Shown piece by piece: positions 15,595 to 21,527 of a stretch of 21,527 bases of DNA. The notes under the pieces are model-generated. The model worked only from the letters and a program-made list of their open reading frames with translations. It made no database searches and had not been told where the DNA came from. Origin of the DNA: CAZWVM01 sp964637705. GTDB lineage: Bacteria; UBA8481. The stretch lies in the NCBI GenBank assembly GCA_964637705.1, contig CAZWVM010000044.1, positions 1-21,527 on the forward strand, given 5' to 3'. How positions within the stretch are numbered: the stretch's first letter is position 1; every line of letters begins with the position of its first letter. The translations under genes were made by a program, and so were the position numbers.

Positions 15595-15863
15595 ATATCG
15601 AAAAAATCCGGGAGTCGATAACGAAAAAGGAAGCTGAATTGAGAGCATCGAAGGAACGAGAACGACGCCAGCGTACAAAGACTTTAATCGAACTTGGAGC
15701 GGCACTTGCTCCGATCATTCCCTGGGATTCCGCCGACGCGGTCGATCGCGTCCGCGGACTTGTCGCTTTCGCGCGACAAGCCGGGTTTTCAACCGGTTCC
15801 GTCCCGTTGAAATCGCCTTCTCCCGCGCCCGCCGACGATCTCATCCTCGAGGACGTCGAGTAA
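15591..15863 (+). CDS. TraD-like relaxosome accessory protein
   Basis: The 90-residue protein starts at GTG 15591 behind a near-perfect TAAGGAGGT ribosome-binding site. An N-terminal charged helix (residues 1-25) leads into ERRQRTKTLIELGAALAPI. That is the signature of the small TraD/MobC-type proteins found beside MOBQ relaxases, which are known to help assemble the relaxosome at oriT. The C-terminal part is short and acidic. Its stop codon is immediately followed by the ATG of the relaxase (TAAATG). The same frame is open far upstream but encodes only Arg-rich nonsense there. The small size limits certainty, but relaxase adjacency supports the call. Confidence 0.7.
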   Translation: MNIEKIRESITKKEAELRASKERERRQRTKTLIELGAALAPIIPWDSADAVDRVRGLVAFARQAGFSTGSVPLKSPSPAPADDLILEDVE

Positions 15864-16811
15864 ATGGCGATCGCGTTTCTTCGGATGACGGGCTCGGTCA
15901 AAACCCCGGCACACGCAGCCGCGGCCATGAGCTACTTCGGCCGGAAGTCGCAGTGCGTAGCCGTGATTGGCTCGGTCTCGCCCGCCCGGATGCGTGAGCT
16001 TCTTCGGTTGTCTTACGAAAACAGGAAGCGGAGTGATGGCAACATCGCGCAGAGGGTCGTGATCGCGCTTCCCAGGGAGTGGGCACGCCAGCAGGAACGC
16101 CAAGCGGAATTCGTCAGCGACGTCGCCGACGAGATTCTACCGGCTGGGAATGAGTGGACCGCGTTCTTGCATTGTGGAACCGACGGGAAAGAGCACGCGC
16201 ACCTCATGGTGCTCGACCGGCCACTGGGAGCGACCAAGCGTCCGGCCGGGCTCTACCGCCGCGCTTGGTGCCTGTCGTCTCGCCGGGTCGTGGCCGCGCA
16301 TCTCCGCGCCGCCGGTCTCGAGGTCGACCGCGACGGGAACGCCCCCGGCCGACACCACGGACCGGTGTTTCGCAGGGGCACATCGGGCTATGTGTCTCGC
16401 GTCCAATCGGCCAATACACGCGCGAGACTCGCTCCGGCGTATGCCGGACTCGGCCTCTCCGCGTCCGGTGTCTTGTCCGACTTTACCCGCGCGGCCGGGT
16501 GGTCCGCGAGAAAATCGCGATGGGCGTGGGCCGACCGGGACGAGAAGGAAAATCCGTACTGGTCGGTGTTTCGATCCGCGCGCGCGGAACTGGCGGTCGC
16601 GCACGCGGATTACGCGATTTCCGAACCTTCACTTTTCGCCCTGATGTTCGCTGAACTTTTCGGTGGGACGGAGGGTGTGGCGAATCTTAAAAAATCAATG
16701 CAGGAGGATAAACGCGCGGCGGTCCGCGCGATGTCGCGCGCGTCGCGTCGCATGGGCGCGGCAATGGTTTCGGCTCGGGCTCACGCGCGGCGCGAGCCCA
16801 TAACGCACTGA
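15864..16811 (+). CDS. mobA: MobA/MobL-family (MOBQ) relaxase
   Basis: The relaxase nicks one strand at oriT and pilots it during mobilization. The 315 residues show the MOBQ pattern. A short N-terminal strand AIAFLRM is followed by AHAAAAMSYFGRK with candidate catalytic Tyr24 (the family has AAYR-like sequence here). RVVIALPREW (64-73) matches the family's E/VxALPxE segment. The three-histidine metal site is FLHCG (His103) and EHAHLMVLDRP (His111, His113). After about residue 180 the protein is less conserved and Arg-rich; it lacks the helicase or primase domains of larger MobA proteins. The ATG abuts the preceding stop. Together with the TraD-like gene it defines a minimal mobilization module. 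Confidence 0.85.
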   Translation: MAIAFLRMTGSVKTPAHAAAAMSYFGRKSQCVAVIGSVSPARMRELLRLSYENRKRSDGNIAQRVVIALPREWARQQERQAEFVSDVADEILPAGNEWTAFLHCGTDGKEHAHLMVLDRPLGATKRPAGLYRRAWCLSSRRVVAAHLRAAGLEVDRDGNAPGRHHGPVFRRGTSGYVSRVQSANTRARLAPAYAGLGLSASGVLSDFTRAAGWSARKSRWAWADRDEKENPYWSVFRSARAELAVAHADYAISEPSLFALMFAELFGGTEGVANLKKSMQEDKRAAVRAMSRASRRMGAAMVSARAHARREPITH

Positions 16812-16820
16812 GGAGGTGCA

Positions 16821-17234
16821 ATGATGATGATGGATTATTATGAACAGGAAGCGGCCGAAAAGGCTGCGCAATCGGCAGCGGCGACTGCTGCAGTTGAAGC
16901 TGGCCCGCGGCGTCTTGCCGCGGCTCGTGATGTCGTCATGCAGGCGAGTAGCTTCGCGGCGCTGGTCGAGGCGACCGTGTGCACGGGCATGGCGGACGAA
17001 AATATATGTCGGCTCGCCGCCTTGCGGAGCATGTTCCTGCAGCATGGCGCAGATTTGGATCTGACCGCTTACGCGACACCCCAACAAGCGTGGAAATTAA
17101 CGACGTTCTTCGCGACATGCGCAGAAGAATTGGATGAACGAGTTGCGGGTATTGCAATTGCTGCCGCCGAGATGCTGTGTCGATCATACGCGGCTGACCG
17201 GCCAGTCGACAGTGATGACGAGGTGCTATCGTGA
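16821..17234 (+). CDS. Hypothetical 137-aa protein of the mobilization operon
   Basis: Not recognised. Four ATG codons in a row open the gene; an AGGAGG site overlapping the relaxase stop fits the second ATG best. The N-terminal half is an Ala/Glu-rich helix, the C-terminal half an acidic helical region with a Trp (QQAWKLTTFFATCAEELDERV). There is no signal peptide or metal motif. The stop overlaps the next start (GTGA). A soluble helical partner of the mobilization or Rep proteins is possible from context only. Confidence 0.7.
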   Translation: MMMMDYYEQEAAEKAAQSAAATAAVEAGPRRLAAARDVVMQASSFAALVEATVCTGMADENICRLAALRSMFLQHGADLDLTAYATPQQAWKLTTFFATCAEELDERVAGIAIAAAEMLCRSYAADRPVDSDDEVLS

Positions 17235-17515
17235 CCGCCTCGGTCGCTGAGCTGATCCGGCGTGCGCTGGTCGACATTGCCCGGCAGCTGTGGAAGCTCG
17301 TGGATCTCGCCAGCCAAGCGAATGATCCGGAAACAAAAGACCTTGCCGGGATTCTCCAGGAGATCGGAGTTGCGGCCGAGTCTGCGCGGTCGCGCGTCGA
17401 AGGCGTAAGATCGCTGTTCGCGCGGTTTAGTCGAGGCGACAAGGACGGCGACGATTCCGACGGCGGTCTCGGGCATCGTGGGCATGTGCGAACACAGGGT
17501 CCTCGGGTACGGTGA
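17231..17515 (+). CDS. Hypothetical 94-aa helical protein
   Basis: Not recognised. The GTG start overlaps the previous stop by four bases and has GAGGTG upstream. Residues 1-67 form amphipathic helices (VAELIRRALVDIARQLWKLV); the C-terminal tail is Gly/Asp-rich and probably disordered. It belongs to the same tightly packed operon as the relaxase and integrase. Confidence 0.65.
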   Translation: MTASVAELIRRALVDIARQLWKLVDLASQANDPETKDLAGILQEIGVAAESARSRVEGVRSLFARFSRGDKDGDDSDGGLGHRGHVRTQGPRVR

Positions 17516-17522
17516 CTAGCCG

Positions 17523-17786
17523 ATGAACCCGATGGCATACGGACTCCGCGATCTTCTCCTGGATCTGGAGGGGTCTGTTCCCGACGGGCGGCCGGGTCGT
17601 GCGGAGCGGCGCGGGGATCTGGGCCGCGACCGGCTGGGGCACGTCCGGCGCCTGGTGCAAATTCTCAGCGGGATCTGCGATTCCGGGAATGCGTGTGGGA
17701 ACTGTTTACCGTGCGCTGTCGCCAATGCGCTAGGGCCGCTCATGTTTCGGATCGAACAAGAAATCAGCGAAAGGAAAGGGCGGTGA
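17523..17786 (+). CDS. Hypothetical 87-aa protein with CxxCxxC cluster
   Basis: Not recognised. ATG 17523 lies 7 bases after the previous stop, with no strong ribosome-binding site. The C-terminal half carries ICDSGNACGNCLPCAVANAL: four cysteines, three in a CxxCxxC arrangement, which suggest metal binding. The N-terminal half is Arg/Gly-rich and could contact DNA. The TGA overlaps the ATG of the next ORF by one base. Confidence 0.6.
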   Translation: MNPMAYGLRDLLLDLEGSVPDGRPGRAERRGDLGRDRLGHVRRLVQILSGICDSGNACGNCLPCAVANALGPLMFRIEQEISERKGR

Positions 17787-17950
17787 TGTTCAAGAATTCG
17801 GGCGTGGGGGCAGGTCTGCCCCCCGCCCTGGCCGGTGGGGTTTCCATCCGGCCTTTCGCCATAAAAAGCCGAAACGCAGGACTGCGTTTGAGCGCCATGG
17901 ATGGCGCAAGCGGAGCGAGTCCGCGTCCTTCGGGCGCGGACGGATTGTGA
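17786..17950 (+). CDS. 54-aa ORF spanning a second hairpin cluster
   Basis: The ATG overlaps the previous stop (TGATG). The 54 residues are low in information and mostly encode three tandem hairpins. The arrangement mirrors the ORF at 15463-15594: a small coupled ORF covering a hairpin cluster between two genes. It may only be a translated spacer. Confidence 0.3.
   Translation: MFKNSGVGAGLPPALAGGVSIRPFAIKSRNAGLRLSAMDGASGASPRPSGADGL
17830..17941. repeat. Second cluster of tandem hairpins
   Basis: Three stems follow each other: 8 bp (17872-17879 with 17882-17889), 7 bp (17892-17898 with 17901-17907) and 10 bp with one wobble (17919-17928 with 17932-17941, loop TTC). A looser GGCCGG/CCGGCC pair (17830-17853) precedes them. 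The layout resembles the cluster at 15494-15552, though the sequences differ. Confidence 0.55.
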
Positions 17951-17960
17951 ACCTCTAATC

Positions 17961-18173
17961 ATGGCCGCCCGATCTGTCTCCCGAGATTCAGCCGGAGACG
18001 TGCGGGCAGCTGCAATCAAGATTCCGCCGGCTACGGCCGATCAACTCGCCGCGGATCTCGCGGCAATCATGACCGGATTGGACGATGACATAAAGCGCCT
18101 CCAGATGCGTCGGGCGCATGTATTCATCGCATACCAGCACGCCCTGGCTGCGGCACACCAGAGGAGGGATTGA
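17961..18173 (+). CDS. Hypothetical 70-aa protein before the integrase
   Basis: Not recognised. ATG 17961 opens a short protein with a Ser/Ala-rich start, then ATADQLAADLAAIMTGLDDD and a basic helix (IKRLQMRRAHVFIAYQHALA), probably a helical hairpin. It could be a small DNA-binding or directionality factor, but no helix-turn-helix is clear. Its stop lies two bases before the preferred integrase ATG. An in-frame ATG at 17901 lies within the hairpin cluster and is less likely. Confidence 0.55.
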   Translation: MAARSVSRDSAGDVRAAAIKIPPATADQLAADLAAIMTGLDDDIKRLQMRRAHVFIAYQHALAAAHQRRD

Positions 18174-18175
18174 CG

Positions 18176-19432
18176 ATGCCTGAAGGTCCTGACACTCTGC
18201 CCGTCATGCGAGGCAGATTACCCCGAGGGCTCCGCCGCCGGATCACGGCCAGCGGTGAAGTGCAATACGGGCTTCGAATCAAATCAAAGTGGCTGCCGAC
18301 CGGCGGCGATTATCGTTGGTTCAAGGTAGGCACGTCCCGCGACGAGGCAGAGAAGCGACTGGGCGAAGTGTACGACCTACTCGACCGCGCAAAGTTTGGA
18401 TTGACGATTTCTCCCGACCGTCCGCAACTGCACGCGGTCAAGTCGATTGCGGAACGGTACTATGCGCATTTGGAGAAACAAGGAAGTTCGGCGGGTCATG
18501 TAACCAACGTTCGTCAACGGCTAGGCGAGTTCGTTTCGCTTCATGGTCCGTTGCCGATGCTCGCTGTGACGCGTGAACTGGTCGAGACATATCTCGACGG
18601 AATGCTACGATCCGACGTTCATCCGAAGGGCCGGGCTCCTGAAACGGTCGCCGGCTTCCGCAGAATTCTCAGCGGATTCTTCGCGTTTGCCCTGACGAGG
18701 GAGCGAATCATCGCGGTCAATCCCGTAGTCGGTACGATACCCCCGCGAGACAACCGCCCCGAGGACGAGCGCCGCGCCGCGCTCTTCTGCCAGGAACTCA
18801 CGCCTGGCCGTGATCGCAAGCTCCTCGACGCTCTCCCCTGCGCTGAAGCTTGCGCCACTGCCCTGAGCCTATACCACGGACAGCGGCTCAACGCCGTGAT
18901 CTCGCTCCGGATCTCAGGTAATGATCCTGATGTTGACCTGGTCGAAGGAACGATCCGATTCAGGGGCGCGACGTTGAAACGCCGCAAGCTGGGCCTGCGC
19001 CCTCGCAGTGATGTTCTGGTGCGAATCTCAAAGCACGCCCTGCACTACGTCACCGTGCAGGCGCGGGCCGCTGTTGCGGCAGGCTCCGAATGGCTGCACC
19101 CAATGCCGAGCGATCCGGCGCGACGAGTCAACGGCGATGCTCTTTCCGGCAACTTCCATCGTGCCGCTGTCATAGCCGGATTTCCGAATGCGTACTTTCA
19201 CGCGCTTCTCCACGTTCATTCCACGCGGATGAAATCTTCGGGCTTGGCTGACGTAGAAGAAAAAGCTCTTGAAGGCGCGCGTCTCTCGCGCGGTCACGAT
19301 GGTTCCGAGATCACCAAGCGATACATTCACACGCCTGATTCCGACCTCTGGGCGCTTCACGATCGTCTCGATTCCTGGATTGAAGAGCGTGCCGAATCTG
19401 AAAAAAGCGACCAAGGGGCGACCAAGAACTAG
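18176..19432 (+). CDS. int: Tyrosine-type site-specific integrase
   Basis: This integrase inserts and excises the element at the tRNA-Gly gene. The ATG at 18176 is eight bases after GAGGAGG (TTG 18170 is a weaker alternative), giving 418 residues. An N-terminal arm-binding region and a SAM-like core-binding domain (about 85-190) precede the catalytic domain. Catalytic residues are Arg237 (YHGQRLNAV), a Lys in the TLKRRKLG hairpin, His348 and Arg351 (HSTR), His374 (SRGHDG) and the nucleophile Tyr383 (TKRYIH). The final codons contain two GCGACCAA repeats that recur at the far end of the element. It is the last gene of the mobilization operon and points at the tRNA 41 bp downstream. Confidence 0.93.
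   Translation: MPEGPDTLPVMRGRLPRGLRRRITASGEVQYGLRIKSKWLPTGGDYRWFKVGTSRDEAEKRLGEVYDLLDRAKFGLTISPDRPQLHAVKSIAERYYAHLEKQGSSAGHVTNVRQRLGEFVSLHGPLPMLAVTRELVETYLDGMLRSDVHPKGRAPETVAGFRRILSGFFAFALTRERIIAVNPVVGTIPPRDNRPEDERRAALFCQELTPGRDRKLLDALPCAEACATALSLYHGQRLNAVISLRISGNDPDVDLVEGTIRFRGATLKRRKLGLRPRSDVLVRISKHALHYVTVQARAAVAAGSEWLHPMPSDPARRVNGDALSGNFHRAAVIAGFPNAYFHALLHVHSTRMKSSGLADVEEKALEGARLSRGHDGSEITKRYIHTPDSDLWALHDRLDSWIEERAESEKSDQGATKN
19405..19425 (+). promoter_or_regulatory. Candidate integrase arm-type sites, right end
   Basis: The 21-bp block with two GCGACCAA copies (19407-19414 and 19418-19425) is identical to 6657-6677. Here it lies inside the integrase coding end, 48 bp from the tRNA core. 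Its presence on both sides of the attachment core suggests integrase binding. Confidence 0.45.
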
Positions 19433-19473
19433 GTTTTGAAGCGTCACGAAAAATGTATGTCGTGAAATCAGAG

Positions 19474-19547
<74 letters not shown>

Positions 19548-19560
19548 TTGGTGCCGGAGT

Positions 19561-19908
19561 CTACTGGGCGGATCCCCCGTCTTTCAAGGAGGGTTCGGAT
19601 GCCACCTGGGCCTTCATGGGGGAACCCTGATTCACGATCTCTTTCAGAATCCGGCCCGGCAGAAACTTGGGCGCGCGACGCGCGGGGACGACGACAGTGC
19701 CTCCGGTCGCAATGATGCGGCCGATCTTGGCCTTGCGATTCACCACCGAGAAGGTTCCAAATTCCCTGATTTCAATCTTCCTGCCTTCTTCGAGCAACTC
19801 CTTCACGCTCTCGATGATGTTATCGACGATGTGAAGGCACTCGTGCTTCGGCAAGCCGATCTCCTTGGAAACCGCCTCGACAATGTCCTCTTTGATCACA
19901 TTCCTCAC
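19561..19908 (-). CDS. HU/IHF-family DNA-binding protein
   Basis: HU/IHF proteins bend DNA and organise the nucleoid. The 115 residues show the N-terminal helical dimer part (DIVEAVSKEIGLPKHECLHI), the hallmark IEIREFGTFSVVNRKAKIGR (45-64) and the closing PARRAPKFLPGRILKEIVN. At the tip of the DNA-binding arm the usual GRNPxTGE is GRIIATGG, so the intercalating proline is missing. A tail of about 20 residues follows the usual end. The start is a GTG; a second GTG three codons later (19899) is equally plausible. The stop is 13 bases from the tRNA-Gly gene on the same strand, a mixed protein-tRNA transcription unit. Confidence 0.9.
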   Translation of the reverse strand: MRNVIKEDIVEAVSKEIGLPKHECLHIVDNIIESVKELLEEGRKIEIREFGTFSVVNRKAKIGRIIATGGTVVVPARRAPKFLPGRILKEIVNQGSPMKAQVASEPSLKDGGSAQ

Positions 19909-20044
19909 CCTGAAAGTTTTGACGTTACGCCGTTCCGAGCTTCTAACTTGAGATTATAGAGGAGAGATTTCTGGATGTAAACCCTTATTTCTGACTTGCT
20001 CACAAGAAAATGGGGGCTTTGGTGGGGTGATAAAGTCGGCGGCT

Positions 20045-20079
20045 GGCGGCGGACACGCGCGGAGAACGCGTCCGCCGCC
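20045..20079 (-). repeat. Hairpin downstream of the YjfB-like gene
   Basis: A 9-bp GC stem (20045-20053 with 20071-20079) continues after a two-base bulge into CGCG/CGCG. It begins nine bases after the YjfB-like stop codon on the minus strand. There is no clear T run behind it, so it may protect the mRNA 3' end or end transcription only weakly. Confidence 0.5.
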
Positions 20080-20087
20080 GTATACCT

Positions 20088-20255
20088 TTATGCCGTCAAA
20101 TCCAAGTTTTGGCCGACTCCCTCGATAAGTGGCAACACCGTCGAGGCGGCCTGATCGAGAGCCTCCTTCAGAACCTTCACCCCGACTTCGCTCGAAACCG
20201 CTTCGTTCCCGAGCGAGTAGAGGGCATTCATTGAACCGAGCGAGACTCCGTCCAT
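20088..20255 (-). CDS. YjfB-like small protein (putative motility-associated)
   Basis: This 55-residue protein starts at ATG 20255 behind AGGAGG (4-base spacing) and ends with TAA at 20088. The pattern of MDGVSLGSMNALYS, then VGVKVLKEALDQAASTVLPL and a short polar end resembles the small YjfB family, annotated as putative motility proteins; the family is defined by a VLKKALD-like helix. The link to motility gains weight from a sigma-28-like promoter (20316-20344) about 54 bases upstream of the start. The cellular role of the family is unknown. The last two codons and the stop lie in the 16-bp repeat that is complementary to the candidate small RNA. Confidence 0.7.
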   Translation of the reverse strand: MDGVSLGSMNALYSLGNEAVSSEVGVKVLKEALDQAASTVLPLIEGVGQNLDLTA

Positions 20256-20315
20256 GATACCTCCTGGCCTCCAAGGGCCAACTTTCCGACTCGGCGACTA
20301 CTTCGCCTTTTCCGT

Positions 20316-20344
20316 ATATCGGCGCAGGCCCTTGAGAACTTGAG
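20316..20344 (-). promoter_or_regulatory. Sigma-28 (FliA)-like promoter of the YjfB-like gene
   Basis: On the minus strand CTCAAG (20339-20344) is followed after 15 bases by GCCGATAT (20316-20323). This matches the flagellar sigma-28 type (TCAAG/TAAAG with GCCGATAA) closely. Transcription would start near 20309 and read into the YjfB-like gene. A second copy with the same spacing lies at 20485-20513. Confidence 0.6.
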
Positions 20345-20390
20345 CGGTTTTTTCTCTTTTCGCTTACTTTTTTGAGGATTGCCCGGGGCC

Positions 20391-20430
20391 AAAAAAAAGA
20401 GCGGGTCTGCTCCGCAGCTCCGACCCGCTC
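20391..20430 (-). terminator. Strong rho-independent terminator on the minus strand
   Basis: A 9-bp stem GAGCGGGTC/GACCCGCTC (20399-20407 with 20422-20430) is followed on the minus strand by eight T (20391-20398). It would end transcripts from the hydrolase gene at 20533 and from the sigma-28-like promoter at 20485-20513. Confidence 0.85.
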
Positions 20431-20478
20431 AACGGCATAAAGGTATAATGATGCAACGGCCGCGTTTTCCGCGTCCTG
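20391..20478 (-). ncRNA. Candidate sigma-28-driven small RNA (~88 nt)
   Basis: A sigma-28-like promoter (20485-20513) and a strong terminator (20391-20430) bracket about 88 bases without an open frame of note. The expected RNA has a 5' hairpin (CGCG-GAAAA-CGCG), a single-stranded middle holding UAUACCUUUAUGCCGU, and the terminator hairpin. The middle is perfectly complementary to 16 bases at the stop codon of the nearby YjfB-like mRNA, which has the same kind of promoter. The terminator may simply belong to the upstream hydrolase gene, so expression is the open question. The 5' end is estimated from promoter spacing. Confidence 0.4.
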
Positions 20479-20484
20479 CTACCT

Positions 20485-20513
20485 ATATCGGCCTGGAAGG
20501 CTGAAAACTTGAG
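20485..20513 (-). promoter_or_regulatory. Second sigma-28 (FliA)-like promoter
   Basis: CTCAAG (20508-20513) and GCCGATAT (20485-20492) are separated by exactly 15 bases on the minus strand, as in the promoter at 20316-20344. It lies downstream of the hydrolase stop codon (20533) and upstream of a terminator, with no gene in between. Confidence 0.6.
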
Positions 20514-20532
20514 CGGGAGGAGCGACGACCTC

Positions 20533-21527
20533 TCACGTCACGGGCCAGGTCTCGCCCCAGTGCAGGATGTCGCCTTGGGTGGTTGCAGCCCGCAGGATCT
20601 CGACGCCCGTGCGATACGGTTCACGCCCCCCGCGGACGGGATGGCCCAGTTCGTTCAAATGACCCGCGATGAAGCGCCCCGGCTTGAGATGCTGGACGAG
20701 ATTGAGAAAGGCCTCCTTGCNNNNNNNNNNGCCTTTGCAATGAGCAGATCGACGGCACCCGACGTCTTGACGCCCGTGGTGTAATCGTGGTCGGTCGTGT
20801 GGACAAGCCGGTATCCGCCCGGGGATACGAGCTCGATGTAGCTGACAACGAGCTGTTTCCTCTCGTCGTAGACGTGGTTTCCCTTCCCTAGAGTCGCCTT
20901 CCAGCCCAGCACCTCGATCGTTTCCCCCTGCGCAACGCCCCGCGTTCCTTCAGGAAATCGCGCGGCGATCGGCGCCGGGACGACGACGGGAGCGCCGCGG
21001 GCCAGGAGATGCTTGATCAGGAGATGATCGAGATGGTCGGGATGGAGGTGCGAGACGAAGAGTCCATCGAGGCCGGCGGCGAGATCCTCCACCAGGCGGG
21101 CTGGTATGTCCCAATACATGCCGTAGACCGAACGCGTGGTGACGACGTCGATTCCGAAGGAACGCCCTTCCCTCTGGAGTATGTTTCCATGGCAATAGAC
21201 TCCCGCCGCGAAGGATTCCCCCTTGCGCCGGAGTCGCTCGTTGAGCGCGGAGAGGCGGGATGCGAAATGCTCCCTCAGCACCCGGCTGTGCTGCGAGGTC
21301 GGAAGCTGCATCAGGCCGTCGGCCCGCTCGAGGAGGTCCCGGCGCTCCGGGCGCCCGCATCCCGGCGGGTGCGATTCCAGGCCCGCGGAGAGCTCCCGGA
21401 TGCGATCGACGGCCGAGGAGGACGTCGTGATCTGGAAGCGCGAATTGTAGCGATCGCGGGAATCGCGGCCGTAATCGGGGTTCGCCGGATCCATCCTCCA
21501 TGCGCCGTCCACGAGGAACTTGTAATC
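20533..21527 (-). CDS. Metallo-beta-lactamase-fold hydrolase with N-terminal CBM48-like segment (partial, gapped)
   Basis: The gene enters from the right edge of the window and ends at TGA 20533. The first visible residues, DYKFLVDGAWRMDPANPDYG, then DRYNSRFQI, match the end of a CBM48/AMPK-beta-type glycan-binding domain (YKFxVDGxWxxDPxNP...N). After a helical stretch comes the metallo-hydrolase domain: LFVSHLHPDHLDHLL (HxHxDH metal motif), TTDHDYTTG (a later metal Asp/His region) and, beyond the assembly gap, RFIAGHLNELGHP and HWGETW. Substrate is unknown. The 10-N gap at 20721-20730 breaks the frame: the parts join only if the true gap is 2 modulo 3, so the N count is a placeholder. Without the gap both halves read as one protein. 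Confidence 0.8.
20721..20730. other. Assembly gap of ten N
   Basis: Ten unknown bases interrupt the hydrolase gene. Reading frames on both sides are intact but out of phase by the stated length, so the number of N is not the true distance. Confidence 0.95.

Larger units (their letters stand above)
20081..20447. repeat. 16-bp inverted repeat linking the YjfB-like mRNA end and the candidate sRNA
   Basis: TATACCTTTATGCCGT at 20081-20096 and its exact reverse complement at 20432-20447. The left copy includes the YjfB-like stop codon. Beyond the repeat both copies, read outward, also share an imperfect CGCGTTnTCCGCG stretch. Either an old inverted duplication or selected antisense pairing would explain this. 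Confidence 0.7.

Noticed and set aside
19954..20274. 106-codon minus-strand frame overlapping the YjfB-like gene
   Set aside because: The other frame has a good ribosome-binding site, a family-like sequence and a sigma-28-like promoter; this one is compositionally odd.
20433..20520. c-di-GMP riboswitch near the motility-like gene
   Set aside because: I could not find the conserved GEMM core motifs; the repeats are better explained by duplicated promoters and the antisense stretch.

Overview
The window is a high-GC bacterial chromosome segment. Flanking genes encode PNPase, UppP, a class A penicillin-binding protein, PurH and an HU/IHF-type protein, so the host is a peptidoglycan-containing bacterium. 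The window alone does not fix the phylum. A 13-kb integrative element interrupts the chromosome, and a 10-N assembly gap lies near the right end.

Left flank (1-6487). This holds the 3' end of pnp with an Arg/Gly/Asp-rich tail, a UUCG-tetraloop terminator, uppP, a convergent SAM methyltransferase, a divergent PBP1A-type murein polymerase, a 109-bp palindromic MITE-like element, and purH on the minus strand.

Integrated element (6532-19517, 12.94 kb). It is bounded by 44-bp direct repeats (one mismatch) that copy the 3' part of a tRNA-Gly(UCC) gene. The intact tRNA is at the right end, 41 bp beyond a tyrosine integrase; a fragment remains at the left end next to purH. Inside are two divergent operons. 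The minus-strand operon is a type I restriction-modification system, hsdM-hsdS-hsdR, followed by an unrecognised 431-aa gene. All four genes are joined by 4-nt ATGA/GTGA overlaps, which suggests translational coupling. The plus-strand operon runs without a large gap from a small putative membrane protein through an HUH replication-initiator-like protein (apparently split into two overlapping genes), a TraD-like accessory, a MobA/MobL (MOBQ) relaxase and several small unknown proteins to the integrase. The element is therefore best read as an integrative and mobilizable element carrying restriction-modification. It also contains unusual DNA: overlapping inverted repeats upstream of the Rep gene, a terminator-like hairpin inside the ORF preceding Rep, two clusters of three tandem hairpins lying inside small coupled ORFs, and a 21-bp repeat present at both ends (candidate integrase arm sites).

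Right flank (19474-21527). All genes are on the minus strand: the tRNA-Gly gene directly follows an HU/IHF-family gene. Before insertion the order was HU, tRNA-Gly, purH, all co-directional and tightly spaced. Further right are a 55-aa YjfB-like gene, two sigma-28-like promoter sequences with identical spacing, and a possible ~88-nt small RNA ending in a strong terminator. That RNA would carry 16 nt perfectly complementary to the end of the YjfB-like mRNA. Last is a gap-interrupted gene that joins a carbohydrate-binding (CBM48-like) segment to a metallo-beta-lactamase-fold hydrolase.
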